A DNA stretch of 64,000 bases from Methanosarcina mazei S-6 (GCF_000970205.1 NZ_CP009512.1:1736001-1800000); one strand, 5' to 3'; positions 26,911 through 35,438 are shown, counted from the first letter of the stretch. Notes: a model not told the origin generated them from the letters alone. Numbers and translations: made by a program.

Positions 26911-29610
26911 TTAATATTCATTCACAAGTTTCTTTACTTCTTTAGTGTCCAAGTTTATCTTACTATCTCTCTTAACTCTATCTTTCATCCTCTTCAAAGT
27001 ACTTCTATGCTGGATACCTAATTTCCTTGCCTCTTCAGGGGTCAAAGCCAATATCCTGTGCTTAAGCTCTTCCTCATTAATGAAAACTTGAGCTCCTGTT
27101 ACATCTAAAGGCTGATCATCAATATTATTTGCTTCCTTTCCAATGTAAACTAAACCATCAGCCTGAATACGTTTTCTCTCTAAAATTCCTATGCCTCCAT
27201 CAAACTTGTTTTCCATATGCTCAACATACTGCAAAATTGTCCTGCTCAATGGTTTGAAATACTGAGATCCTTCCTTCGTTTCTCCTGTTTCATAATCAAT
27301 AAAAGGCTCATAGACAATCTTCTGATAATCTTTGGTAAATGGAGCCAGAGGCTTAACAGCCTTATCATCTTCTTCAATTGCTTGGAACCCTACAAGGAAG
27401 AAGTTAAAAGGTTTAATCTGTTCTTTCCAGTTTTTCCCCTCATTCAGTTTTTTAAATCGGTTCAATACATTGGAAGTGCTAACAGTAAGCCTGGAAATAG
27501 CATAAAGGTTTGAATACTTCTCTTCAATATCCATTCCAATAATTTGCTTATAATGCAGCTTAAGAATATCTTGCCAGATTTCAGCCTGCCAATCTTCAAC
27601 TGAGTTAGGAAATGGGTTTGTTAAGTGCCCAAGTCCATGAAGCTTGTAAGACCTTTCATCTTCCATGAACCTGATTTTTCCATCTTCGTAGTAGTACAGA
27701 GCATACCTTTTAGAAGCAATTCCATAAAACCAGAGATCCTTTTTCTCAGGCTTAAGCAATGGAATATCCATGTTATAAGGGTTAAGAAGCTGAAAGAACT
27801 CTGCAAGCTCCTGAGCCTTTTCAGGAGGCACAAACACAGAATCAGTATCCATGTAAGCGTGAATAGCTCCAAGCTCTTTTAACCTGGCTTCAGCCATTGT
27901 TAAGAAAAGCCTGGCTCCTGAAGTAATCATAACAGCTAGGAGAGGATGAAAATATTTTCCTGATTTCTCAAACCTGTTTTCCTTTGTAACGAAATTCTCA
28001 AGCCCATAAACCTGAAACTCACTTTTCTTATCTTCTGGGTTAAGCTCAATAAAGATTCCATAACTGAGAGCATTTACAAGGATCTTGATAGCCTGGGCTC
28101 TGCTTGATAGATGTTGAAATTCAGGATTATTTTTATCTGTCTTTTTTGACCTTTCCTTAATTTTCTGCCTCTCTTCTACAAGAACCTGAACAATGTTATC
28201 CTTTGATGGATCAATGTCAACTCCAAGAATCCTGGATTTCCTTAACCCCTTCTGTACTCCTTTAGGAATAAATTTTACAGCTTCTTTGATCTTTGGAACC
28301 TTGCCAGTAAGGAGGTAGGAGCCTATAACATCCGGTAAAGAATACCACATCTCAGAGTTAGAACTCAGATAATTGATTCCTACGTTAAACCCTGTGTTAT
28401 TTCCTTTGTAATCCATCCTTACAGGAAAAATATCATTCTCAGGCTGAATCTTGACCATAACAACAAGCTTTTTCCATGTGTCCTGTTTCTGAAGATCTGA
28501 AAGCTTCAGTTTGGAAATAAATATCCTGACCTCCTCTGTAATATCCTGAATTTCCAGGCTTTCAGCTATGATGTATTTCCAGAGGTTCATTAGCATTGTA
28601 ACTGTAGGGTACATGCTTGTAAAATCAAGAACTGTAACCTTTCTTGGCTCCTTCCTTATTTTACATTCAGTTCTTCCTCCAAAATAAGAAGTCATCATGT
28701 TTCCAATAACTGAATCTGGAAAATCTGGGTTCAGTTCCAGGAACGGTTTAACTCCCAATTGTTCAAGAGCATATTTTCCAATGGAAGCAGCACTAAAGAT
28801 CTTTGTTATGGGAATATGGATCTGATAAACGTCAAGCTCCTTAACAAGCTTCTCGTAAACGGCATGGGTGGTTTCAACATCCTTTACCAGATATTCAATG
28901 TACTTTTCAGTAACTTTTCCATGCTCGACCCCTTTCATCTTCTGAACAGGAGTATTAAGCTTCTCTCCTGCTTGTTCAAGGGAAATATGGTTTGATTGAA
29001 GGAGAACTTCAGCCAGCCTTTGAGTATCCAAGAAATAGCCTGAGAAGTAGCTCTCTCCTTTGTTTTGCTTGGTAGTGGTAAACTTGAAGCTGTTAGAGTA
29101 TCCAAGTTTTCTGATGATTATAGGAGGCTTAAAAGGGTCATATGAAAGAGTAAGAGTAAAGCCTCCTCTGTTCCTTCCCCTTGAATCTCCTGATTTTTTT
29201 GATATTCTGCTTATGTCAAAAGCCAGGTTATACCCATTGCAGAGGGTTTTAAGCTCAAAGACTTCAGGATAAAATACACTGTCTATGAACTCATCCAGGG
29301 AATACAGGCTTATATTATGTTTTCTTGAATAGGTTTCCAGTATCTTTATTTCTCTTTCATTCAGGGTAGATAGATCATAGAATAAACCATCATGCTGAAT
29401 AACTCCATCCTGGTAAATCTGGAAGTATCCGATCTTAAAATTTTGATACTGGTCAATTGTGGTTTCAGTATCAAAGACCAGTACCCTATTGTGCCTTAGA
29501 GGAGTATCATAACGTCTAAAACTCTTATACTCGCCTTTTTTCTCAAGTTTCTGAGTATATCCCCTGACTGCAACTTTATACATTTTGCACCATCTCATTT
29601 CCAAGATCAA
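26911..29610 (-). CDS. Casposon family B DNA polymerase
   Basis: About 890 residues. ATG 29583 (MYKVAVRGY) is the likeliest start because GAGATGGTG precedes it; the longer frame to 29610 overlaps the HNH gene more. It has a 3'-5' exonuclease domain (Exo I LVFDTETTID) and polymerase motifs A (DFTSMYPT), B (KILVNALSYG) and C (YMDTDS). This is the polymerase that defines casposons as self-synthesising elements; it would copy the excised element. The gene overlaps the end of the HNH gene by a few bases, consistent with translational coupling. Confidence 0.95.
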   Translation of the reverse strand: MILEMRWCKMYKVAVRGYTQKLEKKGEYKSFRRYDTPLRHNRVLVFDTETTIDQYQNFKIGYFQIYQDGVIQHDGLFYDLSTLNEREIKILETYSRKHNISLYSLDEFIDSVFYPEVFELKTLCNGYNLAFDISRISKKSGDSRGRNRGGFTLTLSYDPFKPPIIIRKLGYSNSFKFTTTKQNKGESYFSGYFLDTQRLAEVLLQSNHISLEQAGEKLNTPVQKMKGVEHGKVTEKYIEYLVKDVETTHAVYEKLVKELDVYQIHIPITKIFSAASIGKYALEQLGVKPFLELNPDFPDSVIGNMMTSYFGGRTECKIRKEPRKVTVLDFTSMYPTVTMLMNLWKYIIAESLEIQDITEEVRIFISKLKLSDLQKQDTWKKLVVMVKIQPENDIFPVRMDYKGNNTGFNVGINYLSSNSEMWYSLPDVIGSYLLTGKVPKIKEAVKFIPKGVQKGLRKSRILGVDIDPSKDNIVQVLVEERQKIKERSKKTDKNNPEFQHLSSRAQAIKILVNALSYGIFIELNPEDKKSEFQVYGLENFVTKENRFEKSGKYFHPLLAVMITSGARLFLTMAEARLKELGAIHAYMDTDSVFVPPEKAQELAEFFQLLNPYNMDIPLLKPEKKDLWFYGIASKRYALYYYEDGKIRFMEDERSYKLHGLGHLTNPFPNSVEDWQAEIWQDILKLHYKQIIGMDIEEKYSNLYAISRLTVSTSNVLNRFKKLNEGKNWKEQIKPFNFFLVGFQAIEEDDKAVKPLAPFTKDYQKIVYEPFIDYETGETKEGSQYFKPLSRTILQYVEHMENKFDGGIGILERKRIQADGLVYIGKEANNIDDQPLDVTGAQVFINEEELKHRILALTPEEARKLGIQHRSTLKRMKDRVKRDSKINLDTKEVKKLVNEY

Positions 29611-29908
29611 TTAGCTGAGTTCCTAATTCTGTAAGCAAGGCACCAATAGAAACTAACTGAAAAGCTCTCTTTTGTTCAGGAGAGGCATTTCCAGATCTGG
29701 CTTTTGGACTTAGTTTATTCTGTTCCCTTGTTATCTTGGAATGGCAGTTTTTACAAAGAGGCTGAACTATGTCTGAGTTACTCTTTCCATAGGGATGATG
29801 CATTTCAATTACATCTGGGTCATCTTCTCCACAGACAACACAGCAAAGAGAGATTTTTCCTTTTCTCTTCTGTTTGTTCAAAGTTTTTTGATAATTTTCT
29901 TTATCCAT
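29576..29908 (-). CDS. Casposon HNH endonuclease
   Basis: 110 residues with a classic HNH zinc-bound core: CCVVCGEDD, EMHHPYGKSN, then PLCKNCHSKITREQ. A near-perfect ribosome-binding site AAGGAGGTG precedes ATG 29908. HNH nucleases are conserved in family 2 casposons, where their role (end processing or host interference) is not settled. The C-terminal helix is hydrophobic (FQLVSIGALLTELGTQLI). It lies between the 212-residue protein and the polymerase. Confidence 0.93.
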   Translation of the reverse strand: MDKENYQKTLNKQKRKGKISLCCVVCGEDDPDVIEMHHPYGKSNSDIVQPLCKNCHSKITREQNKLSPKARSGNASPEQKRAFQLVSIGALLTELGTQLIDLGNEMVQNV

Positions 29909-29920
29909 AGTTTCACCTCC

Positions 29921-30559
29921 TTAGTGTTGATAGATTTCCAAAAACTCAGGCTCTTCTTGGGCTTCCAGGATCTCATAGAGCTTATTAAGATCGGTTTCAA
30001 AATGGTGGACTTTGCCTTTTGCATCCACTATTTTAATATCCTTAAACTTGGCAAGAACCGAAGGATCGTTGTTTTTTATTGCCTTCTGAACGTTGGCGAA
30101 ATATTCCCCAATTAAAGACCTATCCTTAGAACTGGCTGTAACTATTGTTTCTTGTCCTTCTGTGGAGTAGATCAGCATATTGACCTGGATAGTATCGGCT
30201 TTTGTAACCTTCCAGGTTCCTCCTGACTTATACAATTTCTTTCCAAGGTGCTTGACTGCAAATTCTGTTCTTTTGCCTATTTTTTCAAGTACAGAAGAAA
30301 GATTTTCACCGTTCCTCATTTCTCTTAAAATTTGGAGAGATAGGTTTCTATCTCTCTTATCCTGAGCTGAGAGAGTTTTCCAGGCTCTCTGGCTAAAGTC
30401 AAAATCCCCTATCTTTAGATTTCTAAGTTGGCTGAGGCTTTTATCAGGGAAAAATTTGTGTTTCCTGATGATTTCCTTTGCATATTTTGTATCTCTGGGC
30501 TGAGCCTTGAGCCATTCTCCATAAGTTCTGTAGTCTTTGGAAAATCTTGGTCTGCTCAT
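29921..30559 (-). CDS. Casposon conserved protein, unknown function
   Basis: 212 residues, basic N-terminal half (RPRFSKDYRTYGEWLKAQP, KKLYKSGGTWKVTKADTI) and acidic C-terminus. The N-terminal half could bind DNA, and position in the replication operon suggests a replication or regulatory role. The start ATG 30559 overlaps the stop of the upstream ribbon-helix-helix gene (ATGA), so it is translationally coupled. I recognise no named domain. Confidence 0.7.
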   Translation of the reverse strand: MSRPRFSKDYRTYGEWLKAQPRDTKYAKEIIRKHKFFPDKSLSQLRNLKIGDFDFSQRAWKTLSAQDKRDRNLSLQILREMRNGENLSSVLEKIGKRTEFAVKHLGKKLYKSGGTWKVTKADTIQVNMLIYSTEGQETIVTASSKDRSLIGEYFANVQKAIKNNDPSVLAKFKDIKIVDAKGKVHHFETDLNKLYEILEAQEEPEFLEIYQH

Positions 30560-30696
30560 CTTTCAGCCTCCATCATTCTGATAAAGGCTGTTCTCATAAC
30601 TTCAGCCTGAGAGCATCCGTATTCTTCTGCTTTCTGTTCCAGTTTCTCCTTAAGGTAAGGAGACAATGTTATCAAAACTCTGTCTTTTGTGGTCAT
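30556..30696 (-). CDS. Casposon ribbon-helix-helix (CopG-like) protein, 46 residues
   Basis: This gene is too short for usual ORF cut-offs. The product has an N-terminal strand (DRVLITLSPYLKEKLEQKA) and a helix-turn-helix pair (EEYGCSQAEVMRTAFIRMM), the ribbon-helix-helix pattern of small archaeal repressors. GTGAG lies before ATG 30696. It is the first gene of the minus operon and overlaps the next by ATGA. It is probably the autoregulator of the divergent casposon promoters at 30697-30799. Confidence 0.8.
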   Translation of the reverse strand: MTTKDRVLITLSPYLKEKLEQKAEEYGCSQAEVMRTAFIRMMEAER

Positions 30697-30799
30697 GTAA
30701 CTCACAATAAGCAACATGTACCGCTCTTACTTATGTACAGAATTGAGTATAACTTTAAGTATAAGTTTGATGTATATTTTGTATATAATTGGGATTGAT
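30697..30799. promoter_or_regulatory. Divergent promoter region of the casposon
   Basis: It lies between the two divergent operons. It contains AGTATAACTTTAAGTATAAG and TGTATATTTTGTATATAA, direct AGTATAA/TGTATAT repeats that could be TATA boxes and repressor sites for the ribbon-helix-helix protein. Confidence 0.55.
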
Positions 30800-31684
30800 A
30801 TGAAGAAAAAAGAGTATGACTTTGACACTGAAATAAAGAATTATCTTGCCCAAAAAGGATATGCGAGAAGGCGGCAACTCATAGAAGACCTGATGAAAGC
30901 ACACAAAAATGAAAGAGGATATAGCCTCAAGAGTATAAACCGTAAACTAGACAATTTGATTAATCAGGGAATAATTATAAGTCTTAAGCACGCCGATTTT
31001 GAAAAATTAGGAATAGAGGATACTGATAAAAGAGCCAGTTACCTTACCTTGAAAAATATATCCAAAATAAAGGATCATATGGATAAGGTTTTAGAAAGGC
31101 TTGCTTCAAAGGAGCCTACAAAGCAAAAAATGGCTTTAAAAGAGATTGCTCTTTATGACCAAGTTTATGTTTTAACCCCTGAACAATTGGATTTAGTGGT
31201 AAAGCAGTTTGATAAAGGTATTGATAAAGGAACTATAGATGATGATCTTGCTAATACGCTATTACTTTTATTAAACATATATATTTTGAAAAAAGGTATT
31301 GAACCAACGAATAAGACAAAAACAATCGACCTTTTAGTAAAACTGCTAGATAAGTATCCTTCTCCTGTTTCAAGGCAAGTAAATCTAAGAACACACATCA
31401 TTTATCTTCTTGGGCATTATGGGCATAAAGCTGTAATTGAAATGTTTATAAAAGATGCAAGAACCTTACAAGATTTTTCGCCCATAGAAAACGTTTACAG
31501 TACCGAATACACAGCTAATCTTATTGAAGAACATAGAGAAGAACTTTACAAACTGCAAGAAGAATTAGCAATAGAAGGAAAAGAGAATGCTTCTCAGTTT
31601 GTTTCCAATATCAGAAGTGATGTTCTAATTTTTTTGGGCTTGCGTAAAAACCCTTTTGCTAAAAAGGAGGATGATTCTTGGTGA
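30800..31684 (+). CDS. Casposon winged-helix protein upstream of cas1
   Basis: 294 residues from ATG 30800, chosen for GGGAT just before it; the longer frame from 30716 begins inside the promoter. The N-terminal half is a winged helix-turn-helix (IKNYLAQKGYARRRQLIEDL, NRKLDNLINQGIIISL), followed by a helical domain. It overlaps the cas1 start by 7 bp, so the two are coupled. A role in regulating or assisting the casposase is inferred. Confidence 0.75.
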   Translation: MKKKEYDFDTEIKNYLAQKGYARRRQLIEDLMKAHKNERGYSLKSINRKLDNLINQGIIISLKHADFEKLGIEDTDKRASYLTLKNISKIKDHMDKVLERLASKEPTKQKMALKEIALYDQVYVLTPEQLDLVVKQFDKGIDKGTIDDDLANTLLLLLNIYILKKGIEPTNKTKTIDLLVKLLDKYPSPVSRQVNLRTHIIYLLGHYGHKAVIEMFIKDARTLQDFSPIENVYSTEYTANLIEEHREELYKLQEELAIEGKENASQFVSNIRSDVLIFLGLRKNPFAKKEDDSW

Positions 31685-32898
31685 AACTTCTTCTTCTGAA
31701 TGGTCACGGCATAAATATGCATGTTGATGGAGCTAAGCTCCATATTAAAGATGGAAGATTTTCAACTACAGAAGAGCCTCAAGAATATGTATTTTCGCCA
31801 AAAAGGATTGATATAGACGGCATTATCATTTATGGTAAGAGTGGGAACCTTACCTTAGAGGCTATTAGATGGCTCATTAAACACAATGTCCAGGTTTCTA
31901 TCTTGGATTGGAATGGCAAGCTTCTAACTACTATGCTTCCTCCTGAAAGTACTAATCTAAGAACAAAGTTTGCTCAGTATCATGCTTTTGAGGATAAGGA
32001 AGCAAGGCTTGAGATAGCAAAGAAGTTTATTGAGGCTAAATTTTATAAGTCTAAGGCTGTTCTTGATTTCTTGAGCCAAAGGTATCCTGAAATTAATTTT
32101 GATATTTTGGATGGACTCACAAAGTTAAAAGATGTAAAGAGCACCAGGGAAATTTTAGGAGTAGAGGGAACCTTAGCTGGTAAATACTGGATAGAGTTTT
32201 CAAAGGCTGTTCCAAAGGAATATGATTTTTGTAACAGGATAGACCAGTTCAGAAGAGCTATGGGCTCAGGGGATATGATAAATACAATGCTCAATTATGG
32301 CTATTCTCTGCTTGAGGCAGAGTGTTTGAAAGCCATTAATTCTGTGGGTCTGGATACTCATGTAGGTTTTTTGCATGAAATGGCACCAAGCAAGAACAGC
32401 TTAGCCTATGACCTTCAGGAGCCTTTCAGGTTCATTGTGGATCTGGCAGTTATCAGCCTGATTGAAAGTGGAGCTATGGAAAGTAAAGATTTCATCAGAA
32501 CCGAGAATTACAATTTGAGGCTAAAACCTACAGGAGCCAGGAAAATTGTTAATGAGTTTTCCAATACGCTGAATAAAAAAGTAAGTTACCAAGGGAAAGA
32601 AAGCACTTGGAGTTATGTTATCTTTTTGAAGGTGAGAGAATTAGCCCATTATCTCACAAGCAAAAAGGAGAAATTAGACTTTACTAAGCCTGAATATGAA
32701 ATTGAGAGAATTGATTCTTACGACATAAGACAAAAAATCCTGAGCATTTCTTATGTTGATTGGAAAAAACTAGGTTTTTCTAAAGGTACATTGCATTATA
32801 TGAAACAGAACGCCAAGAGCGATAAGCCATTCACTCTTAATGCTCACGTTCTGGAAAGGGTAAACAAATGGGAAGCATTGGTTTCAAGTCAAAGGTAA
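31678..32898 (+). CDS. cas1: Cas1 casposase (integrase)
   Basis: 406 residues. The Cas1 fold is evident: an N-terminal beta domain (DIDGIIIYGKSGNLTLEA) and a C-terminal helical domain with the metal-binding residues E (GYSLLEAECL), H (HVGFLHEM) and E/D (DLQEPFRF). The extended C-terminus with an extra helix-turn-helix (YVDWKKLGFSKGTLHYMKQ) is typical of casposases. The enzyme joins the element's ends into DNA. The start is TTG 31678 or GTG 31681 after AGGAGG at 31665. It is solo: no cas2 or CRISPR array is near. Confidence 0.96.
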   Translation: MVKLLLLNGHGINMHVDGAKLHIKDGRFSTTEEPQEYVFSPKRIDIDGIIIYGKSGNLTLEAIRWLIKHNVQVSILDWNGKLLTTMLPPESTNLRTKFAQYHAFEDKEARLEIAKKFIEAKFYKSKAVLDFLSQRYPEINFDILDGLTKLKDVKSTREILGVEGTLAGKYWIEFSKAVPKEYDFCNRIDQFRRAMGSGDMINTMLNYGYSLLEAECLKAINSVGLDTHVGFLHEMAPSKNSLAYDLQEPFRFIVDLAVISLIESGAMESKDFIRTENYNLRLKPTGARKIVNEFSNTLNKKVSYQGKESTWSYVIFLKVRELAHYLTSKKEKLDFTKPEYEIERIDSYDIRQKILSISYVDWKKLGFSKGTLHYMKQNAKSDKPFTLNAHVLERVNKWEALVSSQR

Positions 32899-33055
32899 AA
32901 TGTGTATGTTTTTACTGTAAAATGTAAAAATGTAAATTTACATGTAAAATTGTAAAACCGTAACAAGAGAAATTGTAAATTTACAGTAAAGTAGTAAAAA
33001 CAAATTAAAGAGAGGCTGTAAAAAGAGTTGTAAAATACAGTTAATTTTACATCAA
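32897..33055 (+). promoter_or_regulatory. TGTAAA-rich iteron-like region after cas1
   Basis: About ten copies of GTAAA[AT] with T or A before them lie in 160 bp, including the palindrome TGTAAATTTACA twice (about 32931 and 32975). It could be an operator for the downstream cargo genes or a replication-related iteron block. Confidence 0.5.
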
Positions 33056-33058
33056 TTA

Positions 33059-33868
33059 GTGAAATTCAGTGACGTAGTTCAATGTTGGGAGTTAAAGCTT
33101 GGGAAAACCAGATCAAGAAGCTTAATTAAGAAATATCGAATATTATTAATAGAGAATCTTTCCTTCTTTCATGCAAAGGAGCATCATTTTATGGCTTTAT
33201 CTGGTGATGAGACTAAGGTAGCTGATGAATTGTCTAGGCTTTTGAAAATAGGTTTGGAATTCAGACCCGATTCTATTGACCCTATTGAATTCAACCAATT
33301 TCAGACTTTAGGAGAAAATATTCTAGAACTAGGTTTTGGAGTAAATTCTGTCTTTTATAAACGGTTTTCTAGTAGTTATGATATGGTTCTTATGCCATAT
33401 GAATTAAAGGATCCTCGGCTGGTTTCTAAAAAGAGGCTGCCTATTCAAATTGGTTCTTTACAGGCTGCATTGAATGCTCTTAACAGAGGATTAACTAAAG
33501 ATTTATTTTATGAGAGAGAAATGATTGTTTTTAGTAATCTACTTGATCAGGCTTATAATTTTTTAGAGAACGAAAGTACTTATTTAGCTGCGGGTGTTTA
33601 TGGCAGGATTGTATTGGAAACTGCTGTAAGAGAATTTGCAAAATTAAAACTACAGGAAAATTACAATCCTCAAATGAAATTTAATCAACTTATCGTCAAG
33701 TTGAGAAATGAGGGGTTTATTCAACAAACTTTTGAAGAGAGACTTAAATCGTATTACACAATTGGATCAGATGCAGCACATAACAGTCCTGATTTCAAGA
33801 ACTATTCTAAAAGGGATCTTAAAGATTTTTTGACATTTACTAAAGACAATGTTCTTACATTAAAATAA
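33059..33868 (+). CDS. Casposon cargo: helical protein with DUF4145/HEPN-like C-terminal half
   Basis: 269 residues. The C-terminal half resembles DUF4145-type HEPN folds: AAGVYGRIVLETAVREFAKL, a leucine-rich middle and IGSDAAHNSPDFKNYS. The conserved arginine of the HEPN RNase motif is not seen before AAH, so it may be a non-catalytic HEPN. The N-terminal half has no recognisable domain. GTG 33059 lacks a good ribosome-binding site, and a later start is possible. It lies directly after the iteron-like region, first of the two right-hand cargo genes. Confidence 0.5.
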   Translation: MKFSDVVQCWELKLGKTRSRSLIKKYRILLIENLSFFHAKEHHFMALSGDETKVADELSRLLKIGLEFRPDSIDPIEFNQFQTLGENILELGFGVNSVFYKRFSSSYDMVLMPYELKDPRLVSKKRLPIQIGSLQAALNALNRGLTKDLFYEREMIVFSNLLDQAYNFLENESTYLAAGVYGRIVLETAVREFAKLKLQENYNPQMKFNQLIVKLRNEGFIQQTFEERLKSYYTIGSDAAHNSPDFKNYSKRDLKDFLTFTKDNVLTLK

Positions 33869-33915
33869 TTTCATTTATCTCCAGTTCTAGAAAGATAGAT
33901 GAAATATCCATTAAG

Positions 33916-35076
33916 TTGTTTCCGGAGAGTATAGAAATAAAAAGCTCTGGTGGAAGTTTGGTGAAAGTAACAAAAGTTTTCAAACGTTATTATAGGAAAA
34001 CAGTACGTTTTCTCAAACATTGTTATGGGAAAGCAATACAGCACCCTAGGTTACTGATAATTTTAGGGTTTGTTAGTGTTGCAATTGTGTTACTATGGTA
34101 TCCTCAATTTCAAGTGTCTAAATTTGAAATTACTAACCCAAAAGATTTAGCTGACGCCGAAAATAGTTATCGAGCCACTTTGGCTCAAATCTTTGGTGGA
34201 TTTGCTTTATTACTTGGACTTTATTTTACATGGGGAAATCTTGTAACTGCCAAGGAAGGTCAGATTACTGAACGTTTTACTCGGGCTATCGAGCAGTTTG
34301 GAAACGAAAAAATGGAAATAAAATTAGGTGGGATATATGCTCTTGGGAGGATTGCAAAAGAGTCTAAGAAAGACTACTGGCCAATCATGAAAATTTTAAC
34401 CGCATATGTCAGGGAAAAATCACCTGTAGATAGGAATCCAAGTAATATATGTAAAATATCCACCGAGATCCAAGCAATTCTTGAAGTGTTATCCGACCAT
34501 GAACATCCTGATACAGATGTAATAAATCTAGATAATGTAAATTTAAATGGAGCTCGCCTTATTAACCATCCAAACCTTAAGTTTGTTAGTTTTATAGGAT
34601 CCAGCTTTAAAAAAGCTGATTTTGGATGGGTTAATCTTGAAAGCACTGATCTTAAAGGAGCTAACTTTGAAAGAGCATATTTATGGGGTTCTAATCTACA
34701 ATATGCTAATCTTATAGGAGCTAACCTTGAAGAAGTACATATTGGGGGAGCTGACCTTAAATATGCCAAGCTTGTAAGGGCTAATTTCAAATCGGCAGAT
34801 CTTAATGGAGCAGATCTCAAAGAAGCCACTTGTAAAGAAGCAGACTTTACAAACGCCGATCTACAAAACGCAGACTTTACCGGAGCTTTCTTTTTAACAT
34901 TCGATCAACTTTCCAAAGCAAGATCACTTTATAACACAAAGTTAGACGAAGACCTTGCCAATATACTTAAAGAAAAACACCCTGATCTTTTCGAAAATCC
35001 AATTACTGAAGAAGTGATAAGACAACGTATGGAAATATTAACCTCTTTAGGTGCAGTACCTTTTACTAAAGAATAA
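33916..35076 (+). CDS. Casposon cargo: membrane pentapeptide-repeat protein
   Basis: 371-386 residues. GTG 33961 after GGTGGA is the best start; the longest frame begins TTG 33916. Two hydrophobic segments (LLIILGFVSVAIVLLWY and LAQIFGGFALLLGLYFTW), then TRAIEQFGNEKMEIKLGG and a pentapeptide-repeat domain of ANL/ADL type (about residues 200-330: GANFERAYL, GADLKYAKL, ADLNGADL). This layout is common in prokaryotes. Pentapeptide proteins can mimic DNA or organise membrane complexes, but no function can be given. Confidence 0.75.
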   Translation: MFPESIEIKSSGGSLVKVTKVFKRYYRKTVRFLKHCYGKAIQHPRLLIILGFVSVAIVLLWYPQFQVSKFEITNPKDLADAENSYRATLAQIFGGFALLLGLYFTWGNLVTAKEGQITERFTRAIEQFGNEKMEIKLGGIYALGRIAKESKKDYWPIMKILTAYVREKSPVDRNPSNICKISTEIQAILEVLSDHEHPDTDVINLDNVNLNGARLINHPNLKFVSFIGSSFKKADFGWVNLESTDLKGANFERAYLWGSNLQYANLIGANLEEVHIGGADLKYAKLVRANFKSADLNGADLKEATCKEADFTNADLQNADFTGAFFLTFDQLSKARSLYNTKLDEDLANILKEKHPDLFENPITEEVIRQRMEILTSLGAVPFTKE

Positions 35077-35160
35077 CAGTTTCGTAGGTTGACAAAAGGA
35101 AGAGTAAATGTGAAAAAACTTGACTTTTTTATTTATTATAAATTATAAAAAATATAGTAA

Positions 35161-35322
35161 TTTTTTGGTTAAGGTAACTCTCCAAAATTAGCGGTTATGT
35201 GTAAATCTTGTACAAGAGTACAAAAATTAGGCTTTTTATTTACTTGACCTTATAATAGAAGAAATACAGATTTTTGTTAGGGCAACTTTTAAAAAATAGA
35301 GGTTATGCATTATTCTTACACA
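35161..35322. repeat. Degenerate direct repeat at the casposon right end
   Basis: 35161-35213 and 35270-35322 align over about 53 bp (GGTTA..GGTAACT / TGTTAGGGCAACT, shared GGTTATG, then CTTGTAC/CTTACAC). The second copy ends just before the right inverted repeat. They may be subterminal casposase or regulator sites. Confidence 0.55.
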
Positions 35323-35323
35323 T

Positions 35324-35354
35324 GCGTTGCGTTTTTTTGAGTTACCTATATCCC
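35324..35354. repeat. Casposon right terminal inverted repeat, 31 bp
   Basis: Begins GCGTTGCGTTTTTTTGAG and ends TATATCCC; perfect complement of 25302-25332. Confidence 0.95.
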
Positions 35355-35368
35355 CGCATTAAGATTAT
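35355..35368. repeat. Casposon target-site duplication, right copy
   Basis: CGCATTAAGATTAT, identical to 25288-25301. It is also the presumptive target-side boundary of the second, older terminus that starts at 35369. Confidence 0.9.
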
Positions 35369-35425
35369 GGGATATATACAAGGCTGAAAAAGTGTACGCT
35401 GTTTTGTGAGAATTTTGCACAATCG
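35369..35425 (+). mobile_element. Diverged left terminus of a second casposon
   Basis: Directly after the target duplication the sequence again begins GGGATATA. After an equal 19-bp spacer it has ACGCTGTTTTGT exactly as in the intact left end, then after 11 bp ACAATCG versus ACAACCG. About 37 of 57 positions match the intact left end (25302-25358) without gaps. This is best explained as the left end of an older casposon at the same site. I found no matching right end in the window. Confidence 0.6.
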
Positions 35426-35438
35426 TTAATTTTTAGAT

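Larger units (their letters stand above)
25302..35354. mobile_element. Complete casposon (family 2-like), about 10.05 kb
   Basis: Bounded by perfect 31-bp inverted repeats and a 14-bp target duplication. It encodes family B DNA polymerase, HNH nuclease, a 212-residue conserved protein, a ribbon-helix-helix protein, a winged-helix protein and Cas1 (casposase). Cargo lies at each end: a HEPN-like repeat protein at left; a DUF4145-like protein and a pentapeptide-repeat membrane protein at right. There is no Cas2 and no CRISPR array. The two gene blocks diverge from a promoter region at 30697-30799. All core genes are intact, so the element may be active. By eye it is more AT-rich than its surroundings. 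Confidence 0.95.

Noticed and set aside
31678-32898. Cas1 as part of a CRISPR adaptation module
   Set aside because: No Cas2, no other cas gene and no repeat-spacer array; PolB, HNH, inverted ends and the target duplication show a casposon.
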